64,000 nt of DNA from Roseibium sediminis (GCF_008711325.1 NZ_VXDB01000019.1:28626-92625), one strand, 5' to 3'. Shown: positions 8,761 to 18,544, counted from the first letter of the stretch. Numbers and translations are program-made. The notes: generated by a model from the letters alone, not told the origin.

Positions 8761-9975
8761 TCACCTGAATGGGACCGGCAATAATCCGGTCAGATGGGGG
8801 GTTACCCCTTCCTTCATCAGGAACTTGCGGAAGGGCGATACCTTGCTGGCAAGGTGCATGCCCGCGCTGCGCGCCATCTGCACAGGAACCAGTTCGCTCA
8901 GGAGCGAGCGATTCAACAGGTGGACTGCATTTGTGCGCGTCACGATATCCGGCTGGCGCTTGCGATCATATTTTTGAAGAACGGACGCGCTGCCAACGTC
9001 CTCGCCCAGCGCATGGGCACTGCTGACAACGTCCAGAAGGCTGGCAACGTCGCGAAGAGAGAGGTTGAGACCCTGCGCGCCGATTGGCGGAAACACATGC
9101 GCTGTTTCGCCGATCAGCATCACGCGCCGGGCGGCAAAGCTCTTGGCCATCATGCCTGCCAACGGATACATCTGGCGGCGTGTTTCAACCTTCATGCGCC
9201 CGTAGATCGAGTGAACACGTCGCTCAATTTCCGCTCCAAGGGCTTCGTCGCTCATTTCGCCAAGGCGAAGCGCACCTTCCGGCGTTTCAACACAGACGAG
9301 GGAGGAGTTTCGACCCGGCAACGGTACCAATGCAGTTGGACCGGTTTTCTTGTGGAACTCCGTCGAAACCTGATCGTGCGGGCGCTCATGGGACAGGTTC
9401 AGGACAACGGCGACCTGCGGATAAGTCCAGCGCTCGACGGGTATACCGGCCTGTTCGCGAAGCTTCGAGTTTCGCCCGTCCGCTGCGACTGCCAAGCGAA
9501 CCTCATGCACGGAGCCAGAAGTTGTCGTAACTCGAACCTTGTCCTCACCCAGATCATAGCTCTCAGCCATATCGTGAATGATTGTAAGGCCCGCTGTTTC
9601 CCGCGCGGTCTTGTCGAGGGCCGCGTTCAGATCCTTGTTCAGGATGTTGTATCCGAACGCGTCGAGATCGATTTCCGCACTTTCAAAGGTGACCTCAGGT
9701 GCGCGAATAAGACGCCCTGTATCGTCGATCATCCGAAGGCGTGAAATCGGAGCGGTCAATGGCTTGAGATCGTCCCAGATGCTGGTGCGTTCCAACATGC
9801 TGATGGAATCTTCCCAAAGAGCGGTTGTTCGCCCATCTGAAAGGTTCACTTCCGGGGTGATCAGGACAGTCGCAAGACCCTGGCGCGCGAGCAAAATGGC
9901 CGCCGTCAGGCCGGAGGGACCGCCGCCGATCACGGCGACTTCGTGTGATTGAACCTTGGTCTGTTGCTTGGCCAT
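8761..9975 (-). CDS. UbiH/UbiF-family FAD-dependent monooxygenase
   Basis: 404 residues from ATG 9975 (upstream in-frame codons to 10041 add 22 residues without family character). The N-terminal dinucleotide-binding fold reads VAVIGGGPSGLTAAILLARQG. A DG motif lies in AVAADGRNSKLRE, and the second FAD motif is RVMLIGETAHVFPPIGAQGLNLSLRDVASL (GD usually, GE here). This matches the UbiH/COQ6 hydroxylases that add hydroxyl groups to the ubiquinone ring. The substitution of the motif aspartate by glutamate (GETAH instead of GDAAH) is mild. Monocistronic, with a terminator behind it. A UbiH-type role in ubiquinone synthesis is likely, but the ring position is not readable. Confidence 0.8.
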   Translation of the reverse strand: MAKQQTKVQSHEVAVIGGGPSGLTAAILLARQGLATVLITPEVNLSDGRTTALWEDSISMLERTSIWDDLKPLTAPISRLRMIDDTGRLIRAPEVTFESAEIDLDAFGYNILNKDLNAALDKTARETAGLTIIHDMAESYDLGEDKVRVTTTSGSVHEVRLAVAADGRNSKLREQAGIPVERWTYPQVAVVLNLSHERPHDQVSTEFHKKTGPTALVPLPGRNSSLVCVETPEGALRLGEMSDEALGAEIERRVHSIYGRMKVETRRQMYPLAGMMAKSFAARRVMLIGETAHVFPPIGAQGLNLSLRDVASLLDVVSSAHALGEDVGSASVLQKYDRKRQPDIVTRTNAVHLLNRSLLSELVPVQMARSAGMHLASKVSPFRKFLMKEGVTPHLTGLLPVPFR

Positions 9976-10172
9976 TGCATTCTCGCATTCGTGACGCTTG
10001 CTGTTTAATTGTATCATTTGGTCATGTTTGCAAGGCGGCATGTCGCCTCATGAACCGCAATCGGTTCGACATTTCAGGCTTTTGCCATGCCCGGCCATGC
10101 GCCAGATCAAATCGGGGTTCAAATGAAACTGCTACAAGGGCGAGCGAGAACTCAGCAGGAAACCTGTATTTC

Positions 10173-11123
10173 ATGGGAAGAGATACCGCTGACCCTGTCG
10201 GTGCAGACATCTTGATGTCGCAAGGTGCAAAAGACACCCTGACTGTTGATCAGACCACCCAGCGGGGGTGGCCGTTGGTCGTTGCCTGCCTTGCAGCCTT
10301 GTGCCTGTCTGGCTGGATCTATCTGGGTCTGATGGTTGCCGACATGGTGCCGGTCATGGATATGACCGAGGCGGGCCCCGGGATGGGGCTGTTCAATCTG
10401 TTCAATGATTTCGCAGGATTACCCGCGGAGGCTCGTGCTGCTCTGGCGGCCCTTTGCCTTCCAACGTCTGTTGCCACTTTCGGAATGCCGGGCGCTGAAT
10501 GGGGGCTTGTCGATCTAGGGCTTGTGTTCTGGATGTGGCTGATGATGGCCCTTGCGATGATGCTGCCGAGTGCCGTCCCAATGTTGCGGGCCTATTTTGT
10601 CAAGGCAGGGTCGCAAATCGATACTCCTGTCCTGTCGACGCTGCTTGTCGCCGTTGGATACCTCGTCATTTGGGTGGCCTATTCTGTCGTGGCGACGCTG
10701 GCTCAATGGGGATTGTCGAAGCTTGGGCTTTTAGGGGGGATGATGGCCCCGGTGCATCTTGCCTTAACGGCAAGTGTCCTTGTTGTTGCCGGTCTTTACC
10801 AGTTTACGCCCGCAAAGCAGGCTTGCCTCTATCGCTGTTGGTATCCGAGATGGTTGTTCCTGAATTTGCGACACGAAGAAAAAGAGACAGGCGCGGCATT
10901 CAGGGAAGGGCTCATGCAGGGAATGGCATGCCTTGGCTGTTGCTGGGCGATGATGACCCTCATGTTCGCCGTCGGCCTGATGAATGTCCTTTGGGTCGCA
11001 GCTCTTGGTGTATTGATGGCGCTTGAAAAGACGTTTCCGTCCCGCTGGTTCTCCCGAGCGCTTGGGATACTGTTGCTGGCCTGGGGCGGTGCGCTCAGCT
11101 ATCTTTTGATGGTTCAGTCCTGA
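10173..11123 (+). CDS. DUF2182 predicted metal-binding integral membrane protein
   Basis: 316 residues from ATG 10173; ATG 10215 is an alternative. At least six membrane segments. DUF2182 hallmarks are visible: a MWLMMALAMMLPSAVPML-type segment (about residue 115), YLVIWVAYSV, YQFTPAKQACLYRC near residue 205, and GMACLGCCWAMMTLMF near residue 250. The methionine, cysteine and histidine-rich membrane motifs led to the predicted metal-binding label; the function is unknown. The family is often seen in roseobacter-type genomes as a lone gene, as here. It is divergent from the UbiH-like gene across a 197-base region. Confidence 0.82.
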   Translation: MGRDTADPVGADILMSQGAKDTLTVDQTTQRGWPLVVACLAALCLSGWIYLGLMVADMVPVMDMTEAGPGMGLFNLFNDFAGLPAEARAALAALCLPTSVATFGMPGAEWGLVDLGLVFWMWLMMALAMMLPSAVPMLRAYFVKAGSQIDTPVLSTLLVAVGYLVIWVAYSVVATLAQWGLSKLGLLGGMMAPVHLALTASVLVVAGLYQFTPAKQACLYRCWYPRWLFLNLRHEEKETGAAFREGLMQGMACLGCCWAMMTLMFAVGLMNVLWVAALGVLMALEKTFPSRWFSRALGILLLAWGGALSYLLMVQS

Positions 11124-11360
11124 GCTACCCGACTGTTGTGCAATTTTGTTTCCGCCACATAATTGGCCGGGGACAGGCCTACAATCTTGACCTGCGGACA
11201 AATAGGGCGCAAAAGCACTGTTCAGCCTGTCACAAAACTGAAATAGTGACGGATGGCAGCGTGCCCCGAACCATTCGCCAGGTCAAACCACCGGTAATAC
11301 GGGTCGGCGTTGGTATGAGCTGTATCGCGCGTAATTGACATTTAGGGATCCGGAAGCCCC

Positions 11361-12077
11361 GTGACCGACATTACCCCAGAGAAGGACAGCAAGGAATCTG
11401 CGCTGTTCCTAATCCATATCCTGACCGCGTCAGGCGCTCCGATTGCGCTCATTGCGCTTCTTGCCGGTGCGCAGGGGAAATGGGGTGAAATGTTCGCCTG
11501 GCTGGGACTGGCGCTGGTCGTCGACGGAATAGACGGACCGCTTGCCCGCAAGTTCAACGTTGCCGAACGACTGCCACGATGGTCGGGTGCATCGCTCGAT
11601 TTTGTCATCGACTATGCCACTTACGTTTTTCTGCCTGCCTTTGCATTGTCAGCAAGCGGGATGCTTGGCCAGCCGTGGAACTGGATTTGCGGCGGTCTTG
11701 TCGTGTTTACCGGAGCGCTGTATTTCGCCGATAACGGCATGAAGACGCCGGACGGGTCATTCAAGGGCTTTCCTGCGGTCTGGAACATGGTGATCTTTGG
11801 ACTGATGGTGCTCTCGCCATCTCAGGCCTTCACGATCTTCTTCGTGCTTTTCTGCTGTGTTCTGACATTTCTGCCGATCCGTTTCAGTCACCCGGTGCGT
11901 GTGAAACGCTGGCGCGCGGTGACGTTGCCGATCACATTTGTCTGGCTCGGGCTCGCCGGTGTAGCTGTCTCGCACGGGATGGTTCTGGAGGGAATGGCGG
12001 CAAGTGTCTTTACTGCTGCGAGCCTTTATCTCTTCAGTGTGTCTGCCGTTCAGCAGTTTCTTGAGCGCTACCTCTGA
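11361..12077 (+). CDS. pcs: Phosphatidylcholine synthase
   Basis: 238 residues from GTG 11361, with GGAAG 6 bases upstream. Seven or eight membrane segments. The CDP-alcohol phosphotransferase motif is present in its Pcs variant: DGIDGPLARK, then a spacer and SGASLDFVIDY near residues 55-90. Pcs condenses choline directly with CDP-diacylglycerol to give phosphatidylcholine in the inner membrane (EC 2.7.8.24), a route typical of alphaproteobacteria. Length fits the family (about 240). The stop codon lies inside the first copy of a 25-bp tandem repeat. Confidence 0.9.
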   Translation: MTDITPEKDSKESALFLIHILTASGAPIALIALLAGAQGKWGEMFAWLGLALVVDGIDGPLARKFNVAERLPRWSGASLDFVIDYATYVFLPAFALSASGMLGQPWNWICGGLVVFTGALYFADNGMKTPDGSFKGFPAVWNMVIFGLMVLSPSQAFTIFFVLFCCVLTFLPIRFSHPVRVKRWRAVTLPITFVWLGLAGVAVSHGMVLEGMAASVFTAASLYLFSVSAVQQFLERYL

Positions 12078-12122
12078 TCAGGTATTCTATCTGACAATCT
12101 GATCAGGTATTCTATCTGACAA
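12073..12122. repeat. Perfect tandem duplication of 25 bp at the pcs stop codon
   Basis: Two identical 25-bp copies (12073-12097 and 12098-12122), each starting TCTGATCAGG and ending TATCTGACAA. The first copy includes the pcs TGA (12075-12077). Each copy contains the palindrome TGATCA. It is followed 20 bases later by the terminator. A recent slipped duplication or a tandem protein-binding site would both fit. Confidence 0.9.
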
Positions 12123-12141
12123 AATGACAGTGTTTTTGCTG

Positions 12142-12167
12142 AAGGCTCCCTTGTCGGAGCCTTTTTC
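12142..12167 (+). terminator. Rho-independent terminator after pcs
   Basis: Stem AAGGCTCC / GGAGCCTT with a 6-base loop, followed by a T run ending at 12166. It closes the pcs unit ahead of qor. Confidence 0.8.
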
Positions 12168-12210
12168 GTGTGCCTAATCTTGTCGCAAAGACAAGCATGA
12201 GGCGGAAGAC

Positions 12211-13188
12211 ATGGTTCACGCAATTCGCGTTCACAAGACTGGCGGGCCCGAGGTTCTGACTTGGGAAACCGTCGATGTTCCGGCTCCCGCAGCGGGCGAA
12301 ATCCGGATCCGGCACACCGCCATCGGTCTCAATTTCATAGATACCTATTTTCGCACCGGGCTCTATCCGGCGCCGAACGGGCTTCCATTCATCCCAGGCA
12401 ACGAAGGTGCAGGGGAAGTCGTTGCTGTCGGTGAAGGTGTATCTGGCCTGAGGGAAGGAGATCGGGTCGCTTATGCAGGGCCGATCGGGTCTTACAGTGA
12501 GGAACGGGTCATCGCAGCTGATCGCGTGGTCAAGGTTCCTGAGGGTATTGATGACAAGAGCGCCGCGGCAATGATGCTGAAGGGCATGACGGCCCAATAT
12601 CTTCTCAGGCAGACCTACAAGGTCGGGCCTGAAACAACGCTTCTGTTTCACGCCGCTGCGGGAGGCGTCGGCCTTATTGCCGGTCAATGGGCGGCGCATT
12701 TGGGCGCGACGGTGATCGGCACTGTCGGCTCGGAAGAAAAGGCGGAGTTGGCGCGGGCGAACGGCTATGCCCATGTCATCAATTATCGGACCGAGAACTT
12801 TGTTGAACGGGTGAAGGAGATTACCGGCGGCAAGGGGTGCGATGTTGTCTACGATTCCGTGGGCAAAGACACTTATCCCGGCAGTCTGGACTGCCTGAAA
12901 CCGCTTGGTTTGTGGGCAAGTTTTGGCCAGTCCTCCGGACCGATCCAGGATTTCAATCTCGGCCTTCTCGCTCAGAAGGGGTCGCTCTTTGCAACCCGCC
13001 CGACACTGTTCACCTATATCGCGACGCATGAAAAGCTCGAACAGACGGCTTCCGATCTGTTCTCCGTGGTTCGCTCCGGCGCGGTGAATATTGCGATCAA
13101 TCAGGAATATGGACTTTCTGACGCTGCCAGATCCCACGAGGAACTGGAAGGGCGGAAGACTACAGGCGCTTCGGTTCTGGTCCCGTAA
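12211..13188 (+). CDS. qor: NADPH:quinone oxidoreductase (zeta-crystallin type)
   Basis: 325 residues, medium-chain dehydrogenase without zinc ligands. The N-terminal GroES-like half carries NFIDTYFRTGLYP and PGNEGAGEVVAVG. The Rossmann half begins at HAAAGGVGLIAGQWA near residue 150 and uses a basic stretch for NADPH. Family function is one-electron reduction of quinones with NADPH in the cytosol (EC 1.6.5.5). A GGCGGAAG ribosome site precedes ATG 12211. The LysR gene starts 5 bases after the stop, so the two probably share a transcript; whether that regulator acts on qor or on the purine genes downstream is open. Confidence 0.88.
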   Translation: MVHAIRVHKTGGPEVLTWETVDVPAPAAGEIRIRHTAIGLNFIDTYFRTGLYPAPNGLPFIPGNEGAGEVVAVGEGVSGLREGDRVAYAGPIGSYSEERVIAADRVVKVPEGIDDKSAAAMMLKGMTAQYLLRQTYKVGPETTLLFHAAAGGVGLIAGQWAAHLGATVIGTVGSEEKAELARANGYAHVINYRTENFVERVKEITGGKGCDVVYDSVGKDTYPGSLDCLKPLGLWASFGQSSGPIQDFNLGLLAQKGSLFATRPTLFTYIATHEKLEQTASDLFSVVRSGAVNIAINQEYGLSDAARSHEELEGRKTTGASVLVP

Positions 13189-13193
13189 GCGAT

Positions 13194-14150
13194 ATGGCAT
13201 CTCCCAGAAGCGGGCAGGACAAGGCCCGCAACCTCTATGCGCCCGCGATGCGGTACTTCGCGAAAGTGGCGGAGGCCGGATCCATACGGGCGGCGTCCCG
13301 TGAGCTGAATGTCGCCTCGTCTGCCGTCAACCGGCAAGTGTTGTGGCTGGAAGATTCCCTTGGGCTGCAGTTGTTTGAACGTGTCGGCCGCCGATTGAAA
13401 CTGTCTGAGGCAGGCGAAGTTCTGCTTGCCCATGTCAGGCGAACCTATTCCGACTTCGACGGGACCATGGCAGAGCTTGAGGCGCTCAAGGGACTGCGCC
13501 GGGGCACGGTGACAATTGCCACGGTCGAAAGCGTGTCAGAGGTTCTTCTGCCAAGGGTGATAAACAGCTTTCGCGACCAGTTTCCCGACATCCATCTGAA
13601 GGTGGTCATGTCCTCTTCTCATGGGGCAGCAAAGCTTGTGGAAGCCGGGGAGGCGGATGTCGGCTTTACATTCGACCCTCCGGAAACCTCCAGTCTTTCA
13701 GTTGCGTTTCGGCATGACCTGGTTATCGGCGCCCTGATGCGTCCGGATCATCCGCTCGCTGCGTCGAAGAAGCTCTCGCTGGCACAATGCCTTGACTATC
13801 CCATCGCCCTGCCTTCCAAGGGCTTGTCGCTGAGAAGTCGGCTTGATGCTGCTCGCCGGTCCCAGTCCCATGATCCGGCCGTGTATGTGGAGGCGGATTC
13901 TCTCAAGTTTCTGAGGACCCTCGTGCGGTCCGGCGAAGTGATCGGGTTTCAGACGAGAGTGGGCTGCGAAGAGGATCTGGCTTCAGGTATTCTTGTCTTC
14001 AAACCGCTTGAAGACGAACCCTTACAGGCGGACCGGCTCTGCATTGTAACGTCTTCCCTTCGGGCATTGGGTCTTGCTCCTGCGCGATTCTTTGAGCACG
14101 CTGTGGAGACATTGAGCGCTCACTTGTCCGGGCTTGATGCCGAAAAGTGA
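13194..14150 (+). CDS. LysR family transcriptional regulator
   Basis: 318 residues. The winged HTH lies at about residues 15-75 (YFAKVAEAGSIRAASRELNVASSAVNRQVLWLE, FERVGRRLKLSEAG), followed by a linker helix and a LysR substrate-binding domain from about residue 100. The HTH begins about 15 residues later than usual, so a downstream start is possible. It follows qor by 5 bases and precedes uraH by 214 bases on the same strand. Position suggests control of the purine genes that follow or of qor, by inference only. Confidence 0.82.
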   Translation: MASPRSGQDKARNLYAPAMRYFAKVAEAGSIRAASRELNVASSAVNRQVLWLEDSLGLQLFERVGRRLKLSEAGEVLLAHVRRTYSDFDGTMAELEALKGLRRGTVTIATVESVSEVLLPRVINSFRDQFPDIHLKVVMSSSHGAAKLVEAGEADVGFTFDPPETSSLSVAFRHDLVIGALMRPDHPLAASKKLSLAQCLDYPIALPSKGLSLRSRLDAARRSQSHDPAVYVEADSLKFLRTLVRSGEVIGFQTRVGCEEDLASGILVFKPLEDEPLQADRLCIVTSSLRALGLAPARFFEHAVETLSAHLSGLDAEK

Positions 14151-14364
14151 TCAATGCTGGCGCAAATCGGCGCTATCGATCCTTTTTGTTTGGTGCAATC
14201 ATTTTTGACAAGGGGAAGGTATGGGCACTTCTGTACTTTCCTAGATCAGCGGGCGCTACATGAGAATCGATTGAGCGCCCAAAGCTGATCGCTCCAGCAG
14301 TGAACGAGCATCTTTGGGCGTTTCCAGCAAAACGCCCGATGCTTCAAGGGAGAGGAAGTTACCC

Positions 14365-14715
14365 ATGGGGCGTTTGACCACCCACGTTCTGGATACGGCA
14401 CTTGGCCGTCCGGCTCAGGGACTGAAGATCGAACTTTGGTCGGTTGAGGGAACCGGAGAACGGGTTTCAACCCATGTGACCAATGATGACGGGCGTGTAG
14501 ACGCGCCGATCCTTGAAGGATCAGCTCTCAAGCGCGGCGTTTATGAGCTTCGGTTCCATGCTGGTGACTATCTGAAGGCCAGCGGGCAGGCACTTCCCGA
14601 TCCATTATTTCTGGACATTGTGCCGATCCGCTTTGGCATAGCAGACGAAGGCGCCCATTATCATGTTCCATTGCTTTTATCCGCCTTTGGCTATTCGACC
14701 TATCGGGGGAGTTGA
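14365..14715 (+). CDS. uraH: 5-hydroxyisourate hydrolase (transthyretin-like)
   Basis: 116 residues from ATG 14365, chosen for the AGAGGAAG site 6 bases upstream. The family motifs are complete: [14 protein letters not shown] at the start, a conserved Arg in the middle (GVYELRF) and the C-terminal YRGS tetrad. HIUase hydrolyses 5-hydroxyisourate to OHCU in the second step of urate breakdown (EC 3.5.2.17). The next gene, xdhA, begins 3 bases after the stop. The matching downstream decarboxylase domain (UraD) lies 40 kb away fused to PuuE, and no urate oxidase is in the window. Confidence 0.93.
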   Translation: MGRLTTHVLDTALGRPAQGLKIELWSVEGTGERVSTHVTNDDGRVDAPILEGSALKRGVYELRFHAGDYLKASGQALPDPLFLDIVPIRFGIADEGAHYHVPLLLSAFGYSTYRGS

Positions 14716-14718
14716 TTG

Positions 14719-16200
14719 ATGCGTGAAACCATCCGGTTTCTCCAGAACGGACAGGTAGTCGAGCTGACAGACGTCAAGCCGACAGAAACGGTGCTGGATT
14801 ATCTGCGCCTCAGAAAACGCAAGACCGGCACCAAGGAAGGTTGCGGCGAGGGAGATTGTGGTGCCTGCACCGTTGCTCTTGGCCGCCTGTCCGGTGACCG
14901 GGTGGTCTACCAGCCCGTTAACAGCTGCATTTTGTTGCTTGGCATGATTGATGGCGCTGAGCTGGTAACGGTCGAAGACCTTGCCGAGGATAATCGCCTT
15001 CATCCGGTCCAACAGGCTCTGGTTGATTTGCATGGCTCGCAATGCGGGTTCTGCACTCCCGGCTTTGTCATGTCCATGTTCACGCTTTACCATTCCAATG
15101 GAGCGGAAAAGAGCCGCAAGGCTGTCACCGACTGGCTTGCCGGAAACTTGTGTCGCTGCACGGGGTATCGTCCGATTATCGAGGCCGCACTGACCAGCTG
15201 TTTTGAAACGGCAGATGACTGCTTTTCCCGCCGCAGTTCGCAGACGGCCGAGTTGCTGCAGTCGCTCGATGATGACCGGGACGTTTATCTTCCCTATGGG
15301 GATGGTTTTTTTGCGTCGCCAGCTTCAATCGAAGGACTTGCGGCCATCTATGCGCAGCATCCCGACGCGACTTTGGTCGGCGGTGCGACCGATGTTGGCC
15401 TTTGGATTACCAAACACCTGCGCTCTCTTCCCAAAGTCATCTGGCTTGGCCGGGTCGAGGCGCTTGACCGGGTAGAAGAAACTGCATCCGGCCTTTTGAT
15501 TGGTGCGACAGCGACCTATCAGGCAAGCCATGATGCTGTGACTTCCTTGTCACCGGATTTGGGCGAACTCTGGCGGCGCATCGGATCCAAACAGGTCCGT
15601 GCTTCGGGCACCATTGGCGGCAATATCGCTAACGGGTCTCCAATTGGCGATACTCCGCCGGCCCTGATAGCCCTTGGCGCGACTTTGGAACTGCAAAACG
15701 GTGGCACGTCGCGGACCTTGCCGCTTGAAGATTTCTTCATGGAATATGGTCGGCAGGACAGGCAGGTTGGTGAATTCGTAACCGGCGTGTTCGTTCCCAG
15801 ACCAACCATCAATCAGGTTTTCCGCTGCTACAAGATTTCCAAGCGCTTCGATCAGGACATCTCGTCGGTCATGGGTGCATTCCGCTTCACCTTGTCAGAT
15901 GGCGTGATTACGGAAGCGCGGATCGCCTTTGGCGGCATGGCCGGCACGCCGAAACGGGCAATGGAAACCGAGAGGGCCCTGATTGGCGCGCGGGTTGAGG
16001 ATGCATCCTCGTGGGCGTCTGCCTTGCAGGTCCTTCAATCGGACTACACTCCCATGACGGATATGCGAGCCTCCAATGAATACCGGCAGGAAACGGCCCG
16101 GGCACTTCTGGTGAAGGCGCTGATGGAGGCTGACGGCACTGATCCGGCTGGGCTCAATGTTCTCAAGCGGCGGGAGGCTGAAAATGACCGCGCCGCATAA
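14719..16200 (+). CDS. xdhA: Xanthine dehydrogenase small subunit (2Fe-2S and FAD)
   Basis: 493 residues from ATG 14719; a TTG immediately before is in frame but less likely. The first Fe-S cluster motif CGEGDCGACTV sits near residue 43, the second at QCGFCTPG and LCRCTGYRPI (about 108-150). The FAD-binding domain starts near residue 200, with TLVGGATDVGLWITK and GTIGGNIANGSPIGDTPP. Together with XdhB it oxidises hypoxanthine and xanthine to urate with NAD+ in the cytosol. It overlaps xdhB by 17 bases in the same operon as uraH. Confidence 0.95.
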   Translation: MRETIRFLQNGQVVELTDVKPTETVLDYLRLRKRKTGTKEGCGEGDCGACTVALGRLSGDRVVYQPVNSCILLLGMIDGAELVTVEDLAEDNRLHPVQQALVDLHGSQCGFCTPGFVMSMFTLYHSNGAEKSRKAVTDWLAGNLCRCTGYRPIIEAALTSCFETADDCFSRRSSQTAELLQSLDDDRDVYLPYGDGFFASPASIEGLAAIYAQHPDATLVGGATDVGLWITKHLRSLPKVIWLGRVEALDRVEETASGLLIGATATYQASHDAVTSLSPDLGELWRRIGSKQVRASGTIGGNIANGSPIGDTPPALIALGATLELQNGGTSRTLPLEDFFMEYGRQDRQVGEFVTGVFVPRPTINQVFRCYKISKRFDQDISSVMGAFRFTLSDGVITEARIAFGGMAGTPKRAMETERALIGARVEDASSWASALQVLQSDYTPMTDMRASNEYRQETARALLVKALMEADGTDPAGLNVLKRREAENDRAA

Positions 16201-18544
16201 CATGACCGCTTCGGATGAAAACCTAGCCCATGTGCGCAAATCGCTGAAACACGATAGCGCTGACAAGCATGTTGCGGGAACAGCGACCTATATCGATGAT
16301 ATTCCCGAGCCGGAAGGAACGCTTCATGTTGTTCCGGTTTGGTCGAAAAAGGCGATACGCGCCAATATCTTGTCGGTAAATGTTGAGAAGGCGATTCAGG
16401 TTCCGGGCGTGGTCGCCATCCTGACGAAGGACGACATTCCCGGTATCAACGATTGCTCTGCTGCTATGGGAGATGATCCTGTGTTGGCGGAGGGCGAGAT
16501 CCAGTTCTTTGGTCAGGCCGTTTGTGCCATCGTCGCCGAGACGCGGGACATCGCACGGCGCGCCGCGCTTCTGGTCGACATCGCGTTCGAACCAATGACG
16601 CCGATCTTGACCCAGGAAGATGCCGTAGCTGCAGACACGACCGTGTTGCCGGACTATCAGTTCCGTCGCGGGTCTCCGGAAACCGGTTTGACCGGAGCCG
16701 AGCACAATCTCTCCGGAGTGATGCGGATTGGCGGTCAGGAGCACTTCTACCTGGAGGGCCAGATTGCCATGGCCATTCCTCAGGAAGATGGCGGTATGTT
16801 CGTCCATACTTCCACCCAGCATCCGACCGAAGTTCAGCATACGGTGGCCAAGGTTCTTGGCGTTCCCGACGCGGCCGTCACTGCCGAAGTGCGCCGTATG
16901 GGCGGCGGGTTTGGGGGCAAGGAATCCCAGGCAAATCAGTGGGCTGCGCTGGCATCGCTCGCCGCGGCGAAAACTGGCCGGGCCTGCAAGATGCGCCTTG
17001 ATCGTGATGACGATATGATCATGACCGGCAAGCGGCACGATTTCCGGGTTGAATGGCAGGTCGGGCATGACCGTGAAGGGCGCATTCGCGCTGTTGACCT
17101 CAATTTCCTGTCTCGATGCGGATATTCTGCGGACCTGTCTCTCGGAGTGAATGATCGGACGCTGTTTCACGCAGATTCCAGCTATTTCTATCCCGACGCC
17201 TCAATTCGCAGCCGCCGTCTGAAAACGGACACCTGTTCGAACACGGCGTTCCGGGGTTTTGGCGGTCCGCAAGGCATGCTCGCAGCTGAACGGTTGATCG
17301 ATGCCATTGCGATCACGCTTGGCAAGGACCCGCTGGATGTTCGCAAGCTCAATTTCTATGATGGCGAGCGCAACGTCACGCCTTACGGCATGCCGGTGGA
17401 AGAGCATGAGGTCATGCATGACCTCATCGACAAGCTTGAGGCAAGTTCCGATTACCGGGCGCGCCGCGAGGCCGTGAAAGCGTTCAACGCCAATAGTCCG
17501 GTTCTGAAGAAAGGGCTGGCGCTTACACCGGTCAAATTCGGTATTTCATTCACGCTGAAGCATCTCAATCAGGCGGGCGCGCTCGTTCATCTCTACACGG
17601 ATGGGTCGATTCACCTGAACCACGGCGGCACCGAGATGGGGCAGGGCCTTTACCAGAAGGTTGCCCAGGTCGTTGCAGATGAGTTCGGTGTCACGTTGGA
17701 CAAGGTGCGGATCACCGCGACCAACACGTCCAAGGTGCCGAACACCGGTCCGACAGCTGCGTCCTCCGGAACCGATCTCAATGCCATGGCGGCAAAAAAG
17801 GCCGCAGAAGTGATCAAGGGGCGTCTGGTCGAGTTCCTGTGCGCTGAGCACAAAGTCACGCCAGATCTGGTGCGTTTTGAAAACAACAAGGTGATTGTGG
17901 GCGAAAAGTCCTTCCGCCTGGCGGAAGTGGCAAAGGCTGCTCATATGGCGCGCATCCAGATGTCCCATGCGGGGTTCTATGCGACGCCGGGGATCACCTG
18001 GGATCGTGAGACGATTACCGGGCGCCCATTCTATTACTTTGCGTTTGGCGGAGCCTGCGCCGAGGTCACCATCGACACGATGACCGGCGAAATGACGGTG
18101 GATCGTGTCGACATCCTGCATGACGTCGGACATTCGCTGAACCCGGCCATCGACATTGGGCAGATTGAAGGCGGCTTTGTGCAGGGTATGGGCTGGCTGA
18201 CCACCGAGGAACTGTGGTGGGACGAGCAGGGGCGTTTGCGCACCCACGCGCCGTCTACCTACAAGATCCCGACGGCATCGGACATACCTGCAGACTTCAA
18301 TGTCAATCTCTATCAGGGACGCGGAAATCCGCAGGAGACGATCTATCGGTCCAAGGCAGTCGGGGAACCGCCGGTCATGCTGGCCAACGCGGTCTTCTGC
18401 GCCATCAACGATGCTGTCGCCAGCCTCAAACCCGGTGTTGTGCCGGACCTCAATGCACCTGCCACTCCGGAAGCCATCATGAAGGCCGTTCGCTACATGA
18501 GGACTGCCAAGGTATCTGCTCATGCCGAAGGTGGAGCCGAGTGA
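16184..18544 (+). CDS. xdhB: Xanthine dehydrogenase large subunit (molybdopterin-binding)
   Basis: 786 residues from ATG 16184, supported by GGGAGG about 7 bases upstream; an ATG at 16157 would add 9 residues. The Mo-cofactor domains show RRMGGGFGGKE near residue 240, FRGFGGPQGM near residue 350, the TGPTAASSGTDLN loop near 520, and KAVGEPPVML near residue 725, whose glutamate is the catalytic base of the family. Length is normal for XdhB (about 780). The stop overlaps the xdhC start (TGATG). Confidence 0.95.
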   Translation: MTAPHNMTASDENLAHVRKSLKHDSADKHVAGTATYIDDIPEPEGTLHVVPVWSKKAIRANILSVNVEKAIQVPGVVAILTKDDIPGINDCSAAMGDDPVLAEGEIQFFGQAVCAIVAETRDIARRAALLVDIAFEPMTPILTQEDAVAADTTVLPDYQFRRGSPETGLTGAEHNLSGVMRIGGQEHFYLEGQIAMAIPQEDGGMFVHTSTQHPTEVQHTVAKVLGVPDAAVTAEVRRMGGGFGGKESQANQWAALASLAAAKTGRACKMRLDRDDDMIMTGKRHDFRVEWQVGHDREGRIRAVDLNFLSRCGYSADLSLGVNDRTLFHADSSYFYPDASIRSRRLKTDTCSNTAFRGFGGPQGMLAAERLIDAIAITLGKDPLDVRKLNFYDGERNVTPYGMPVEEHEVMHDLIDKLEASSDYRARREAVKAFNANSPVLKKGLALTPVKFGISFTLKHLNQAGALVHLYTDGSIHLNHGGTEMGQGLYQKVAQVVADEFGVTLDKVRITATNTSKVPNTGPTAASSGTDLNAMAAKKAAEVIKGRLVEFLCAEHKVTPDLVRFENNKVIVGEKSFRLAEVAKAAHMARIQMSHAGFYATPGITWDRETITGRPFYYFAFGGACAEVTIDTMTGEMTVDRVDILHDVGHSLNPAIDIGQIEGGFVQGMGWLTTEELWWDEQGRLRTHAPSTYKIPTASDIPADFNVNLYQGRGNPQETIYRSKAVGEPPVMLANAVFCAINDAVASLKPGVVPDLNAPATPEAIMKAVRYMRTAKVSAHAEGGAE

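Noticed and set aside
8794..9744. 316-codon plus-strand frame
   Set aside because: Lies wholly opposite the UbiH-like hydroxylase, which has clear FAD motifs; a reverse-frame artefact of high GC codon use.
12112..13200. 362-codon minus-strand frame
   Set aside because: Completely antisense to qor and includes the terminator hairpin; no family pattern.
14205..14237. TTGACA-containing possible promoter ahead of uraH
   Set aside because: The -35 match is good but no -10 lies at normal spacing, so it cannot be supported as a promoter.
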